Positions 24,667 to 34,300 of a stretch of DNA of 64,000 nt are shown in pieces. The position numbers and the translations under genes were made by a program. The stretch is from Oscillospiraceae bacterium (GTDB taxonomy: Bacteria > Bacillota > Clostridia > Oscillospirales > Oscillospiraceae). Below the pieces are notes generated by a model that was not told where the DNA came from, did not search any database, and saw only the letters and a list, made by a program, of their open reading frames with translations. Position 1 is the first letter of the stretch; each line of letters opens with the position of its first letter. The stretch spans positions 248,001 to 312,000 of the forward strand of contig JAFQBN010000002.1 in NCBI GenBank assembly GCA_017416685.1, read 5' to 3'.

Positions 24667-25275
24667 TCATCGGTCAACGATAAACGATTTTACAAGGGCC
24701 AGCGGCTCGCGGATATACATCCACAGCCGGGACGGCGCGTGAGAGCTTGGTGCGGCGAGGACGGAGAGGTACTCTCCCTGTCCCGTCACCCGGTCCCACA
24801 GCATTTTAGCACGGGTCAGGTGGAAGCCGTTGGACACCACCAGCACGCCGTCGGCAGGGTCAAGCCCCTGCTCCTGCATCAGCTCCGAGCTGCAGATCAT
24901 ATTCTGGTAGGTGTTGTGGGACACATCCTCCACCAAAATTTTCTCGTCCGGGATACCGGCTTCTACCAGATAGTCCCGCATGACGGCAGCCTCGCTGGCA
25001 TGCTCGTCATTTCCCTTGCCGCCGGAAACGATCACTGTCACATCCGGATGGTCTGCAAGGTATTCAATGGCCGTATCAAGACGATCCTGCAGCAGAATGG
25101 AGGGTCCCCACGGGTGGACCTGACAGCCCAGCACGATCATGGTCTTGGGTTCCCCCTCCACCCGATCGTACTCACCGCTGATCACTACGCCGAGCAGGGC
25201 GGAGTAGCACAGCACCCCGGCAAGGATCAGAATGCACAGCGTCCGCAGCCAGCGGTTGTGCCATATCTTTTTCAT
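24667..25275 (-). CDS. YdcF/SanA-like membrane protein (DUF218)
   Basis: A 202-residue protein with one N-terminal hydrophobic helix (about 10-30) and the DUF218 signature MIVLGCQV, VIVSGGKGNDEHASEA and VVSNGFHLTRAKMLW. Family members sit at the envelope, and some affect cell-wall integrity or vancomycin tolerance. No enzymatic activity is established for this subgroup to my knowledge. ATG overlaps the ABC-F stop (ATGA). Confidence 0.85.
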   Translation of the reverse strand: MKKIWHNRWLRTLCILILAGVLCYSALLGVVISGEYDRVEGEPKTMIVLGCQVHPWGPSILLQDRLDTAIEYLADHPDVTVIVSGGKGNDEHASEAAVMRDYLVEAGIPDEKILVEDVSHNTYQNMICSSELMQEQGLDPADGVLVVSNGFHLTRAKMLWDRVTGQGEYLSVLAAPSSHAPSRLWMYIREPLALVKSFIVDR

Positions 25276-27170
25276 CCTTTGGCCTCCTCCAGTTCAGCGC
25301 TCAGCCGCTCCCAGTCGCCGTACAGTTTGAGTATTTCTTCCTCCAGCGCTTCCCGCTGCTCGTAGAGTTCCTGCAGCTTGAGGTAGTCGCTGGCGGCCTG
25401 TTCGATCTGCTCGGTCAGCTCAAACATGCGCTCTTCAGCCTTGGCAACCGCGCGCTCGGCGGCGGCCACTTCTTTCTCCAGGTTTTTTGTGCCGCCGGGG
25501 CGCTTAGGCTTGTCCGGCTTTTTCTCTTTCTGTTCCGGCACGACAGGTTCAACGGCCTGCGCACATTTCGCTTTGGCCGCCAGATACTGGCGGTAGTCGC
25601 CCCGGAAGTCGGTGATGACGCCGTCCTCCAGCTCCCAGATACGGGTGGCAAAGCGGTCGATGAAGTATCGGTCGTGGGACACGAACAGCAGCACGCCGTC
25701 GTAGTCCTCCACCGCCTCCTCGATCCACTCGCGGCTGGCAATGTCAAGGTGGTTGGTAGGCTCGTCCAGAATGAGGAAGTTGATCTTCTCATCCATCAGC
25801 ATGCACAGCCGCAGGCGGCTGCGCTCGCCGCCGGACAGGACGGACACCTGCTTGAACACGTCCTCGCCCCGGAAGTTGAAGGCCGCAAGACGGTTGCGGG
25901 CGGTCTGGGCAGTACAGTCCTGATCGTAGATCATGGTGTCCACCAGCGTTCGCTCCGGGTGATCGAATGACACCACCTGAGGCAGGTACCCAATTTTCAC
26001 CGTGGGACCCATACGCAGCTTGCCGCTGTCGGGCTGTTCCTCCCCGGTGATGAGTTTAATGAGGGTGGATTTGCCCGTGCCGTTGTCGCCAATCAGGCCA
26101 ATGCGCTCTCCTCCAATGATTTCAAGGTCAAGGTCGTGGAACAGATTCTTGTCGCCGTAGCCTTTGGAAAGGCCCTTTGCGGTCAGCACCTCGTCCCCAT
26201 GGAACTCCCGCTGGCCGAAGCCGACCTCCAGCTTGCGGTCACGGGTGGGCTTGTCCATAGTGCGCATGCGCTCGATGCGCTTTTCCATGGACTTGGCCCG
26301 GCGGAAAGTCTTGTCCATGCCGGAATAGGCCCACACACGCAGCTGCTCGGCAGACTTCTCCAACTGCTGGATCTTAGCCTGTTCCTTCTCATACTGGCGC
26401 AGTTTTTCCTCATATCGCCGCTCTTTCTCCACGGCGTAGAAGGTGTAGTTCCCCTCGTAAAACTCCGCCTTGCCGTCCTGAATTTCGATGACCCGGTTGA
26501 CCACCCGGTCCAGGAAATAGCGGTCATGGGAGATGGCCAGCACCGTGCCTTTGAACCGGGACAGGTACTCCTCCAGCCACTCCACCGCATGCAGGTCAAG
26601 GTGGTTGGTCGGCTCGTCCAGCAGCAGCACGTCGGTGTCCTCCAAAATGAGGCGGGCAAGGTTCACCCGGGTCTTTTCGCCGCCGGACAGGTCGTCAAAC
26701 TGCTGCTGGCGCATAGCTTGGGGAATGGACAGGCCGTTGCACACTTTATTCTTTTGTGTCTGGGCGTCGTAGCCGCCGCCGGCCTCGAAGGCGGCGGTCA
26801 GGCTGTCGTACCGACGCAGCAGAGCCGGGTCGGTATCCTCGCTCATCCGGATGGCCAGCTCCTCCAGCTCCTGCTCCATCTGGTGCAGGCGGGCAAAGGC
26901 GGTGTCCAGTACATCCTCCACCGTGTAGCCTGCGGGGTACACGGGGATTTGGGAGATCAGGCCCAGCCGCCGTCCGGGGGCCAGCATAACCTCACCTTCG
27001 TCCCAATCCACCTCGCCGGTCAGGATGCGGAACAGGGTGGTCTTGCCGCTGCCGTTTTTGCCCAGCAGACCCACCCGCTCCCCGGTGTCCACCTGAAAGG
27101 TCAGTCCATCCAGTATTCTACTGCCGACCTCAAATTCCTTTACAAGGCCGGAAACTGAAATTTCGATCAT
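25272..27170 (-). CDS. ABC-F ATPase with C-terminal coiled coil
   Basis: A 632-residue double-ATPase without membrane segments, so an ABC-F factor acting on ribosomes. The first Walker A is GKNGSGKTTL (about 38-46), with LSGGEKTRVNLARL and a second half containing GDNGTGKSTL and LSGGERSRLRLCML. The C-terminal 90 residues are Lys/Glu-rich coiled coil, as in YdiF and Uup types. An antibiotic-resistance role cannot be told from housekeeping use. ATG at 27170 follows GGAGAG; an upstream in-frame Met at 27188 is less likely. Confidence 0.93.
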   Translation of the reverse strand: MIEISVSGLVKEFEVGSRILDGLTFQVDTGERVGLLGKNGSGKTTLFRILTGEVDWDEGEVMLAPGRRLGLISQIPVYPAGYTVEDVLDTAFARLHQMEQELEELAIRMSEDTDPALLRRYDSLTAAFEAGGGYDAQTQKNKVCNGLSIPQAMRQQQFDDLSGGEKTRVNLARLILEDTDVLLLDEPTNHLDLHAVEWLEEYLSRFKGTVLAISHDRYFLDRVVNRVIEIQDGKAEFYEGNYTFYAVEKERRYEEKLRQYEKEQAKIQQLEKSAEQLRVWAYSGMDKTFRRAKSMEKRIERMRTMDKPTRDRKLEVGFGQREFHGDEVLTAKGLSKGYGDKNLFHDLDLEIIGGERIGLIGDNGTGKSTLIKLITGEEQPDSGKLRMGPTVKIGYLPQVVSFDHPERTLVDTMIYDQDCTAQTARNRLAAFNFRGEDVFKQVSVLSGGERSRLRLCMLMDEKINFLILDEPTNHLDIASREWIEEAVEDYDGVLLFVSHDRYFIDRFATRIWELEDGVITDFRGDYRQYLAAKAKCAQAVEPVVPEQKEKKPDKPKRPGGTKNLEKEVAAAERAVAKAEERMFELTEQIEQAASDYLKLQELYEQREALEEEILKLYGDWERLSAELEEAKG

Positions 27171-27199
27171 AGTTCTCTCCGTCCGCACGGGGCGGTGTA

Positions 27200-28582
27200 T
27201 CAGTTATCTTTGGTGATCTGTCTGAGATACTCTACCAGCTGCTCCATAGCCATGCCGCGGGACGCCTTGACCAGCACGGTGGTATTGGGGCGGAGCTTCT
27301 CCGCCAGCACCGGCTTTGCCGCTTCTTTATCCGGGCAGTGGATCACGTTGGCAACGCCGGTCTCCCGGGCCGCTTCGGCAATGTGGACGGACAGTTCACC
27401 TACCGCCACAAGGCAGTCGATACCCGCCCGTCCAAGGCACTCGCCCACCTCCCGATGGAGGATGGGGGCAAGGCTGCCCAGTTCAAACATATCGCCCAGC
27501 ACCGCCAGCTTGAATTCGCTCTTGCTGTCGGCCAGAATACCGATGGCCGCGCGCATGGATTGGGGGTTGGCGTTGTAAGTATCGTTCAGGATGGTGATAT
27601 CCTGTCCCCGGCGGATGACATCCATGCGCATTTTGGTGGGTTTGAACTGCTGGATCCCCTCCAGGATCTCGTCCGCGGTCAGGCCGAATCGCGCGCCCAC
27701 CGCCGCCGCCATCAGAGAGGGATAAATCATGTGCGCACCCATGGCGGGAATGTCCAGTTCCAATTGCCCCAGGGGAGTCTGCGCCGTACACACAGTCCGG
27801 CCGTCCACCTGCTCGGGCTGACCGGCACGCCACTGACACAGGTCGCTTTGACCGCAGCGAACGATCTCCTGCCCCACCACGATGGTGTTGAGCAGCTCGT
27901 CATCGCCGTTGAGGATGGCCACGCCGTCCGGCTTCAGACCGGTAAAAATCTCACACTTGGCTGCAAGGATCCCTTCCCGGCTGCCAAGGTTTTCAATATG
28001 GGCATCACCCACGTTGGAGATGACCGCCACGTCGGGTTTTGCAATATCGCTCAGGTAGGCGATCTCCCCCGCCTGACTCATGCCCATCTCCAGCACACAG
28101 ATCTCATGGCTGCGGTCAAGGCGCAGGATGGTCAGGGGCAGACCCACCTTGTTATTGAAGTTGCCCTCGGTCTTCAGCACCCGGTACTTCACACCCAACA
28201 CCGCCGCCAGCATATCCTTGGTGGTGGTCTTGCCCACACTGCCGGTCACACCGATGACGGGGATGCTGAACCGGGCCAGATACCATGCCGCAAGGTCACG
28301 CAGGGCGCGCTGGGTGTTGGTCACCTTGATGTAGAACTTGCCGGGCAGATAGCTGTCCCGCTCCCGGGCGGTAAAACAGCCGGCGGCGCCGGCCTCCAGC
28401 GCGGAGTTGATATAGGCGTGACCGTCAAACCGCTCGCCGCTCAGGGGCAGAAAGACCGAGCCGGGATGGATATTCCGGCTGTCGGTGTCCAGACTGTCCA
28501 CCGTAACATCCAGATTGTCAAAGCTGCCCAGCAAAGTGCCGTTTACCGCCTGCAGCAGATCACGCAGAGTCAGAGCTTCCAT
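27200..28582 (-). CDS. murF: UDP-MurNAc-tripeptide-D-Ala-D-Ala ligase
   Basis: The 460-residue Mur ligase adds D-Ala-D-Ala to the cytoplasmic peptidoglycan precursor. The ATP loop is GVTGSVGKTTTKDM. Other Mur-ligase blocks include GNFNNKVGLPLT, CVLEMGMSQAGEI and NDTYNANPQSMRA. ATG at 28582 has AAAGGA upstream and is one base after the ddl stop, so the enzyme making D-Ala-D-Ala is co-translated with the one that uses it. Confidence 0.96.
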   Translation of the reverse strand: MEALTLRDLLQAVNGTLLGSFDNLDVTVDSLDTDSRNIHPGSVFLPLSGERFDGHAYINSALEAGAAGCFTARERDSYLPGKFYIKVTNTQRALRDLAAWYLARFSIPVIGVTGSVGKTTTKDMLAAVLGVKYRVLKTEGNFNNKVGLPLTILRLDRSHEICVLEMGMSQAGEIAYLSDIAKPDVAVISNVGDAHIENLGSREGILAAKCEIFTGLKPDGVAILNGDDELLNTIVVGQEIVRCGQSDLCQWRAGQPEQVDGRTVCTAQTPLGQLELDIPAMGAHMIYPSLMAAAVGARFGLTADEILEGIQQFKPTKMRMDVIRRGQDITILNDTYNANPQSMRAAIGILADSKSEFKLAVLGDMFELGSLAPILHREVGECLGRAGIDCLVAVGELSVHIAEAARETGVANVIHCPDKEAAKPVLAEKLRPNTTVLVKASRGMAMEQLVEYLRQITKDN

Positions 28583-28583
28583 A

Positions 28584-29645
28584 TTACAGTCCTTTCTTCC
28601 GGGCATCCAGCGAGGCGTGGATGATCCGCTCGCACAGCTCCCCGTAGCCGATTCCAACAGCCGCCGCCTCCTGCGGGACCAGACTGGTGGGTGTCATACC
28701 GGGCAGGGTGTTGATCTCAAGGAAATAGGCCGTTCCGTCCGGGGTAATGATATAGTCCGCGCGGGAATAGACCGCCAAACCCAACGTGTTGAATACAGCC
28801 TTGGCCGAGGCGGCCATGCGCTCCTGCCACGCATCGGGGATGTCCGCGGGACAGACCTCTTCCGTAGCACCGGCCTGATACTTGTTGGCATAGTCATAGA
28901 AGCCGGCCTTGGGGATGATCTCGATTGCGGGCAGTGCCTCCCCCTCCAAAACGGCGATGGAGAACTCACGACCCTTGACAAACTGCTCCAGCACCGTGCG
29001 GCCGCCCAGCTTGCGGCTTTCCTGCAGTGCGTTCAGCAGTTCCTCTTTGGTGTTGGCAATGTACACGCCGATGGAAGAACCGCTGTCCAGCGGTTTGACT
29101 ACCACGGGCAGTTGGGTGCGATCGGCGATGGCGTGCAAATCTTCGGCAGAGCAGTCAACCGTTTCCCACTTTGGAGTGACCACATCGGGGTGACCCAGCA
29201 CCAGCCGCTTGGTCATGTCCTTATCCAGCGCCAGCGCGCTGGACAGATAGCCCGAGCCGGTATAGGGAATGCCCAGCAGATCCAGTGCCGCCTGCACACG
29301 GCCGTCCTCACCACACACGCCATGCAGGGCAAGGAACACGATATCCGCCATGGCGCACACGTCCAGCACGCCGGGACCAAACTGGCTGGCAGATCGGTCC
29401 TGACGGGATGCCTTCACCACATCAAGGTCAGGAGCCTGAGCGGACACCTTGCAGAAGGACTCGGGAATGGGCGCATCGAACAGCTGGGCAGGCTCGGTAA
29501 CACCGCGGCCCTCCATACCGAAATACAGGTCCACCAGCGCCACGCTGTGACCCCGCTGGCGCAGGGCGCGGCACACCATGGAGCCGGAGCTGAGGGACAC
29601 GTTGCGCTCAGGACTCAGGCCGCCGGACAAAACAACAATTTTCAT
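28584..29645 (-). CDS. ddl: D-alanine-D-alanine ligase
   Basis: The 353-residue ATP-grasp enzyme joins two D-Ala for the cell wall. Motifs include LSGGLSPERNVSLSSG, the ATP-grasp PLDSGSSIGV and the C-terminal LEINTLPGMTPTSLVP. Start ATG at 29645 follows GAGGTG by nine bases; an in-frame GTG nine bases upstream is part of that ribosome site. It is the first gene of the ddl-murF-ABC-F-ydcF unit. Confidence 0.97.
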   Translation of the reverse strand: MKIVVLSGGLSPERNVSLSSGSMVCRALRQRGHSVALVDLYFGMEGRGVTEPAQLFDAPIPESFCKVSAQAPDLDVVKASRQDRSASQFGPGVLDVCAMADIVFLALHGVCGEDGRVQAALDLLGIPYTGSGYLSSALALDKDMTKRLVLGHPDVVTPKWETVDCSAEDLHAIADRTQLPVVVKPLDSGSSIGVYIANTKEELLNALQESRKLGGRTVLEQFVKGREFSIAVLEGEALPAIEIIPKAGFYDYANKYQAGATEEVCPADIPDAWQERMAASAKAVFNTLGLAVYSRADYIITPDGTAYFLEINTLPGMTPTSLVPQEAAAVGIGYGELCERIIHASLDARKKGL

Positions 29646-29698
29646 ATCAAACACCTCTGTGTAGGGTATTGTGTTTCAAGTGTATACGCTAACAAGTT

Positions 29699-29727
29699 AT
29701 TTTAACACATCTAAATAAAATACTCAA
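29699..29727 (-). promoter_or_regulatory. Promoter of the ddl-murF operon
   Basis: On the minus strand TTGAGT (29727-29722), a 17-base spacer and TAAAAT (29704-29699) stand about 50 bases before the ddl start. Confidence 0.68.
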
Positions 29728-29884
29728 TGGTATTTCTCCCTTTTGCGCGGTTTTTCCCGGATAAATCCGCCGCGCATCCACACACCAATTTCTCCCCCCG
29801 TCATAGAATGATTTGGAAGCGATACCATCGCGCCAGTCTTGTGCAGAGGGTATCAGACCCAAACAAAATCGGGAGGTATGTATT

Positions 29885-30706
29885 ATGCCTGAAAAGGTCA
29901 TGCCCGGCCCCGTGGCTGAAGATGTCAGCATCCGGGAGGCTGTGTGCACACACACCAAGAAGATTTTCGACTCCTGCCGTGACAAGGACTGCATCGAGGA
30001 CCTGCGGGTCTATCCCACCGTCACGTCCCAGGAAGTTCTGTCCCAGGCCATGTCCATCAAGCCCGGACGGGCGGAGCTGCTTTACACCTACATCGATGTG
30101 GAACCGGTAGGCTTTAACCGCGGGTTCTACACTGTGGATGCGCGCTTTTTCTACCGGGTGACCGCCTGTGCCTTTGTGGGAACGGCCCGGCCGGTGGAAC
30201 TGAGCGGCCTTGCAGTATTTGACAAGCGGGTCATCCTCTTCGGCAGCGAGGGCGGCGCCAAGATGTTCTCCTCCGCCCCCTGCGGTATGCAGGACTGCAC
30301 TGTCGCCTGTGGCTGCCAGCTGCCCACCGCCGTAGTGGAGGCTGTGGACCCCATTCTGCTGAATATGAAGGTGACCGAAGCCTGCAGCTGTCCCACCTGT
30401 GACTGCGTCCCCACCGACATTCCCGCCTGTGTCAGCGCCGCCTTCGACAGCGCGCTGGTCACCAGCAGCGAGGGTCGGCGGATGTACGTGTCCCTGGGTC
30501 AGTTCTCCATCATCCGCATGGAGCGGGATGCCCAGCTGCTCATGCCCGTCTACGACTACTGCATGCCCGACAAGGAGTGCGCCTGCGGCGACGGCGACTG
30601 CGGCTGCGACGACCCCTGCGAGGTGTTCCGGCAGGTCAAGTTTCCTGTGGATGAGTTCTTCCCGCCCAATACCAGCTGTTCCTGCAGCGACGGCTATCAC
30701 CGCTGA
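29885..30706 (+). CDS. Cysteine-rich protein of unknown function
   Basis: The 273-residue protein has about 21 cysteines. One motif is CTHTKKIFDSCRDKDC near residues 20-35, and clusters ECACGDGDCGCDD and SCSCSDGY lie near the C-terminus. A central region (YTYIDVEPVGFNRGFYTVDARFFYRV) looks beta-rich. I know similar Cys-rich proteins in Clostridia but no established function; metal binding or a spore-coat-like role is possible, not shown. ATG at 29885 is chosen because GGGAGG lies eight bases upstream; a longer frame from 29813 has no such site. Confidence 0.75.
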   Translation: MPEKVMPGPVAEDVSIREAVCTHTKKIFDSCRDKDCIEDLRVYPTVTSQEVLSQAMSIKPGRAELLYTYIDVEPVGFNRGFYTVDARFFYRVTACAFVGTARPVELSGLAVFDKRVILFGSEGGAKMFSSAPCGMQDCTVACGCQLPTAVVEAVDPILLNMKVTEACSCPTCDCVPTDIPACVSAAFDSALVTSSEGRRMYVSLGQFSIIRMERDAQLLMPVYDYCMPDKECACGDGDCGCDDPCEVFRQVKFPVDEFFPPNTSCSCSDGYHR

Positions 30707-30721
30707 ATTTTTCTCTCTTTT

Positions 30722-30748
30722 CCCGCCCAAATTTGGGCGGGTTTTTTA
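30722..30748 (+). terminator. Terminator of the Cys-rich protein gene
   Basis: Palindrome CCCGCCCAAATTTGGGCGGG directly followed by TTTTTT. Confidence 0.9.
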
Positions 30749-30758
30749 TTGCTTCCCC

Positions 30759-30787
30759 TTGTTAATTCTTCGTTTTTGGCTTATAAT
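30759..30787 (+). promoter_or_regulatory. Promoter of the DUF4364 gene
   Basis: TTGTTA (30759-30764), 17-base spacer and a perfect TATAAT (30782-30787), with AAGGAGG 18-24 bases downstream. Confidence 0.72.
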
Positions 30788-30817
30788 GTACAAAACCCCT
30801 ATGCAAGGAGGCCCACC

Positions 30818-31351
30818 ATGACCAATCCCGGCTACATCCAAACCGACCTGGACCTGAAATTTCTGGTCCTTTACATTATGAACCGCGTTGCCGCCCCCGT
30901 TTCCCCTGACCAGCTGCTGGAGCTGTGTCTGTGCGATGAGGGCGTGAACTACTTCAATTTCCAGCAGGCGGCTGCCCATCTGGTGGAAACGGAGCATCTC
31001 ACTTTTGACAACAACCGCTACGCCATTACGGAAAAAGGCCGCCGCAACAGCTACATCTGCGAAAGCAGCCTGCCCTTCTCCGTCCGCCGCCGCTGCGACA
31101 AGAACCTGTCCGTTCTTAACGCCCAGCTGCGCCGGGATGCCCAGGTGCAAAGCAGTGTGACCGAACGGGAGGACGGCACCTACACCGTGGCGCTGCAGCT
31201 CAATGACGACGCCGGCACTCTGCTGAAGCTGGAACTGCTCACCCCCTCCCACACCCAGGCCCATCACCTGGCCCAGCAGTTCAACGCCCACCCTGAGCAG
31301 GTGTACAACGGTGTGGTCAACGCCCTGCTGTCCGACTTTCAGGATGAATAA
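30818..31351 (+). CDS. DUF4364 winged-helix-like protein
   Basis: The 177-residue protein matches the DUF4364 family, common in Firmicutes, with a winged-helix-like N-terminal half (LDLKFLVLYIMNRVAAPVSPDQL, NFQQAAAHLVETEHL). The C-terminal half is beta-rich. It is likely a transcriptional regulator but the target is unknown. ATG at 30818 follows AAGGAGG. It has its own promoter and a bidirectional terminator shared with dnaE. Confidence 0.88.
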   Translation: MTNPGYIQTDLDLKFLVLYIMNRVAAPVSPDQLLELCLCDEGVNYFNFQQAAAHLVETEHLTFDNNRYAITEKGRRNSYICESSLPFSVRRRCDKNLSVLNAQLRRDAQVQSSVTEREDGTYTVALQLNDDAGTLLKLELLTPSHTQAHHLAQQFNAHPEQVYNGVVNALLSDFQDE

Positions 31352-31356
31352 GCAGT

Positions 31357-31396
31357 AAAAAGTACCCTGTCCTTGACGGACAGGGTACTTTTTTAT
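31357..31396. terminator. Bidirectional terminator between DUF4364 and dnaE
   Basis: A 12-base-pair stem, AGTACCCTGTCC with its complement, has A/T-runs on both flanks. Confidence 0.87.
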
Positions 31397-34300
31397 TTTA
31401 CGACTACGTTTTCCCCGCCGAGGATCTCCTGCATCTCCTTCACCAGCGAGGGGTGAATGACACATGGCGTTCCCATACGGGTCCCGGTATCGGCAAAGTA
31501 CAGGATAGCCTGTCCCGCGCCCGGGAACATGGACAGCACCAGTTTGACTTTGCGCAGGCGGGGGTCCTCCCGGTCAGGCAGCTTCAGATACAGCTTGCTG
31601 CCCACAGGTCTGGGCTGCTCCGGCGCGGGTCGAACCTGCTCCGCCTCCTGATCCAGATCGCCGATGGGCCGCAGGGTGTCGCACAGGATCTGCGGTTCTT
31701 TCTCGTCCCGGACAGACAGGCGGCCGGATACGATGACAGGACTGTTCTCCCGGATATAGTTGCCACTTTCACCCAGAGTCCGGGCAAAAACCAGCAGCTC
31801 CATAGAGCCGGTATCGTCCTCCAGCGTCACATAGGCCATAAGGGTGTTGTTGCGGGTCGTTTTGGTCTTGTAGCGGGAGATGATACCCGCCACGGTGACC
31901 TTCTGCTCGTCCCGATAGGTGACAGGCCCCTCCTCCCGCTTGAAGTCGGCAAGGATAGAGCCGATGGATACCGCGCCCCGGCGGCGGGCCGCCTGCCGAT
32001 AGGCGTCCATAGGGTGACCGCTGAGATAGAGGCCCGTGGTCTCCTTCTCCATGGCCATCAGCTCCTGAGGCGAGAACTCCGGCAGGTCAGGCAGCTGCAG
32101 GGTCACGGGGGCGGTCTCCTCCTCCGCAGATGCCATGCCGAACAGATCCAGCTGCCCCTCCAGATTGCGTTTGCGGGCGGCGGCAATGCCATCCAGCACC
32201 TGGCCGAATACCGCCAGCAGCTGGGAGCGCTTATACCCCATGCTGTCAAAGGCACCGCAGCGGATCAGATTTTCCACCACACGGCGGTTCAGATCCACGA
32301 ACATTCGCTCGCAGAAGTCCACAAAATCTGTAAAGGGACCGTTCTTTACACGTTCTGCAAGCAGAGCATCTACAGCACCAACGCCCACGCCTTTCACCGC
32401 CGCAAGGCCAAAGCGCAGGTTTTCGCCGGACACGGTAAAGCTTGTGCCGGACTCATTCACGTCGGGGGGCAGCAGCGCGATACCACAGTTCTTGCATTCG
32501 CCGATATATTCGGCCACCTTGTCCTGATCGTCCAGCACAGAGGTCAGCAGGGCCGCCATATACTGGCGTGGATAGTGGCACTTAAACCACGCGGTCTGAT
32601 AGGCTACCACGGCATAGGACACGGCGTGGGCCTTGTTGAACGCATAGCTTGCAAAGTCCAGGATCTCATCATAAATGGACTGGGCAACTTCTTCGGGAAT
32701 GCCGTGGGCCACACAGCCGGTGATGTTGCGCTCCGGGTCGCCGTGGAGGAAGGACTCCCGCTCCCGGATGATGTCTTTTTCCTTCTTCTTGGACATGGCC
32801 CGGCGCACCATATCGGCCTGACCAAGGGAATAACCCGCCAGACGGCGGAAGATCTCGATGACCTGCTCCTGATAGACGATGCAGCCGTAGGTAACGGACA
32901 GGATCGGCTCCAGCAGCGGGTGCTTGTAGCGCACCAGCTTTGGGTCCTGGGCGCAGGCAATAAACCGCGGTATGGAGTCCATGGGGCCGGGCCGGTAGAG
33001 GGCGATGATAGCGGTGATATCCTCCACGCTCTTGGGCTTGAGTCCCACACACACCCCGGTCATGCCGGCGGATTCCATCTGGAACACGCCGCTGGTGCGG
33101 CCCTCGCACAGCATCTTATAGACCTCCGGGTCGTTGTCCGGGATATCGGCAATGGAGAAGTCCGGCTGTTCCTGCCGCACCAGCTCCACCGCATCGTCCA
33201 GAATGGTCAGGTTGCGCAGGCCGAGAAAGTCCATCTTCAAAAGACCCAGTTCTTCCAGTGTGACCATGGTGTACTGGGTCACCGCCAAATCGTCGTTGGT
33301 GGCAAGGGGAACGTACTCGTACACCGGCTTTTTGGTGATGACCACGCCGGCGGCATGGGTGGAGGAGTTGCGCGGCATACCCTCCAGCTTGCGGGCGGTG
33401 TCCACCAGCTTGCGGACGGTGTCATTTTCGTCGTAGAGTTCCCTGAACGGTTTGGACAGCTCCAGCGCCTTGTCAAGGGTCATGTCCAGAGCAAAGGGCA
33501 CCTGCTTGGCGATATTGTCCACCTCGGCATAGGGCAGGTTCAGCACCCGGCCCACGTCCCGGATGGCCGCTTTGGCCTTCATGGTGCCAAAGGTGACGAT
33601 CTGGGCCACGTGGTCCTCCCCGTACTTGCGGGAGACATAGTCGATCACATCCTGACGGCGGCGGATGCAGAAGTCAATATCAATATCGGGCATGGTCACG
33701 CGCTCGGGGTTCAGGAAACGTTCGAAGTACAGACTGTACTTCAGCGGGTCGATATCGGTGATGTTCAGGCAGTAGGACACCATAGAGCCGGCGGCAGAGC
33801 CGCGGCCGGGACCCACGGGGATACCGTGGCTCTTGGCGTAGCCGATGAAGTCGGACACGATGAGGAAGTAGTCCACAAACCCCATCTGCTCAATGACGCC
33901 CATCTCGTACTCCAGCTGTTTGCGGTTCTCCTGCGTGCCGTTGGGATAGCGCCAGTCAAACCCCTTGCGGCACAGGTACTTAAAGTACTCCGTAGCGTTG
34001 TCCCAACCCTCGGGCAGCTTGAACTCGGGCAGATGGTAGTGACCGAACTCAAAGTCCATATTGCACAGTTGGGCGATTTTCGCGGTATTTTCAATGGCCT
34101 CGGGATATTGGGGGAACAGGTCCAGCATCTCCTGCTCGCTCTTGATGTAAAACTCCTCTGTCTCAAACTTCATGCGGCCGGGGTCGTCCAGGGTTTTGCC
34201 CATCTGGATGCACATAAGGATGTCCTGAGTCTCGGCATCCTCACGGGTCAGGTAGTGGGCATCGTTGGTGGCGATGATGGGGATGCCCGTTTCCTCATGC

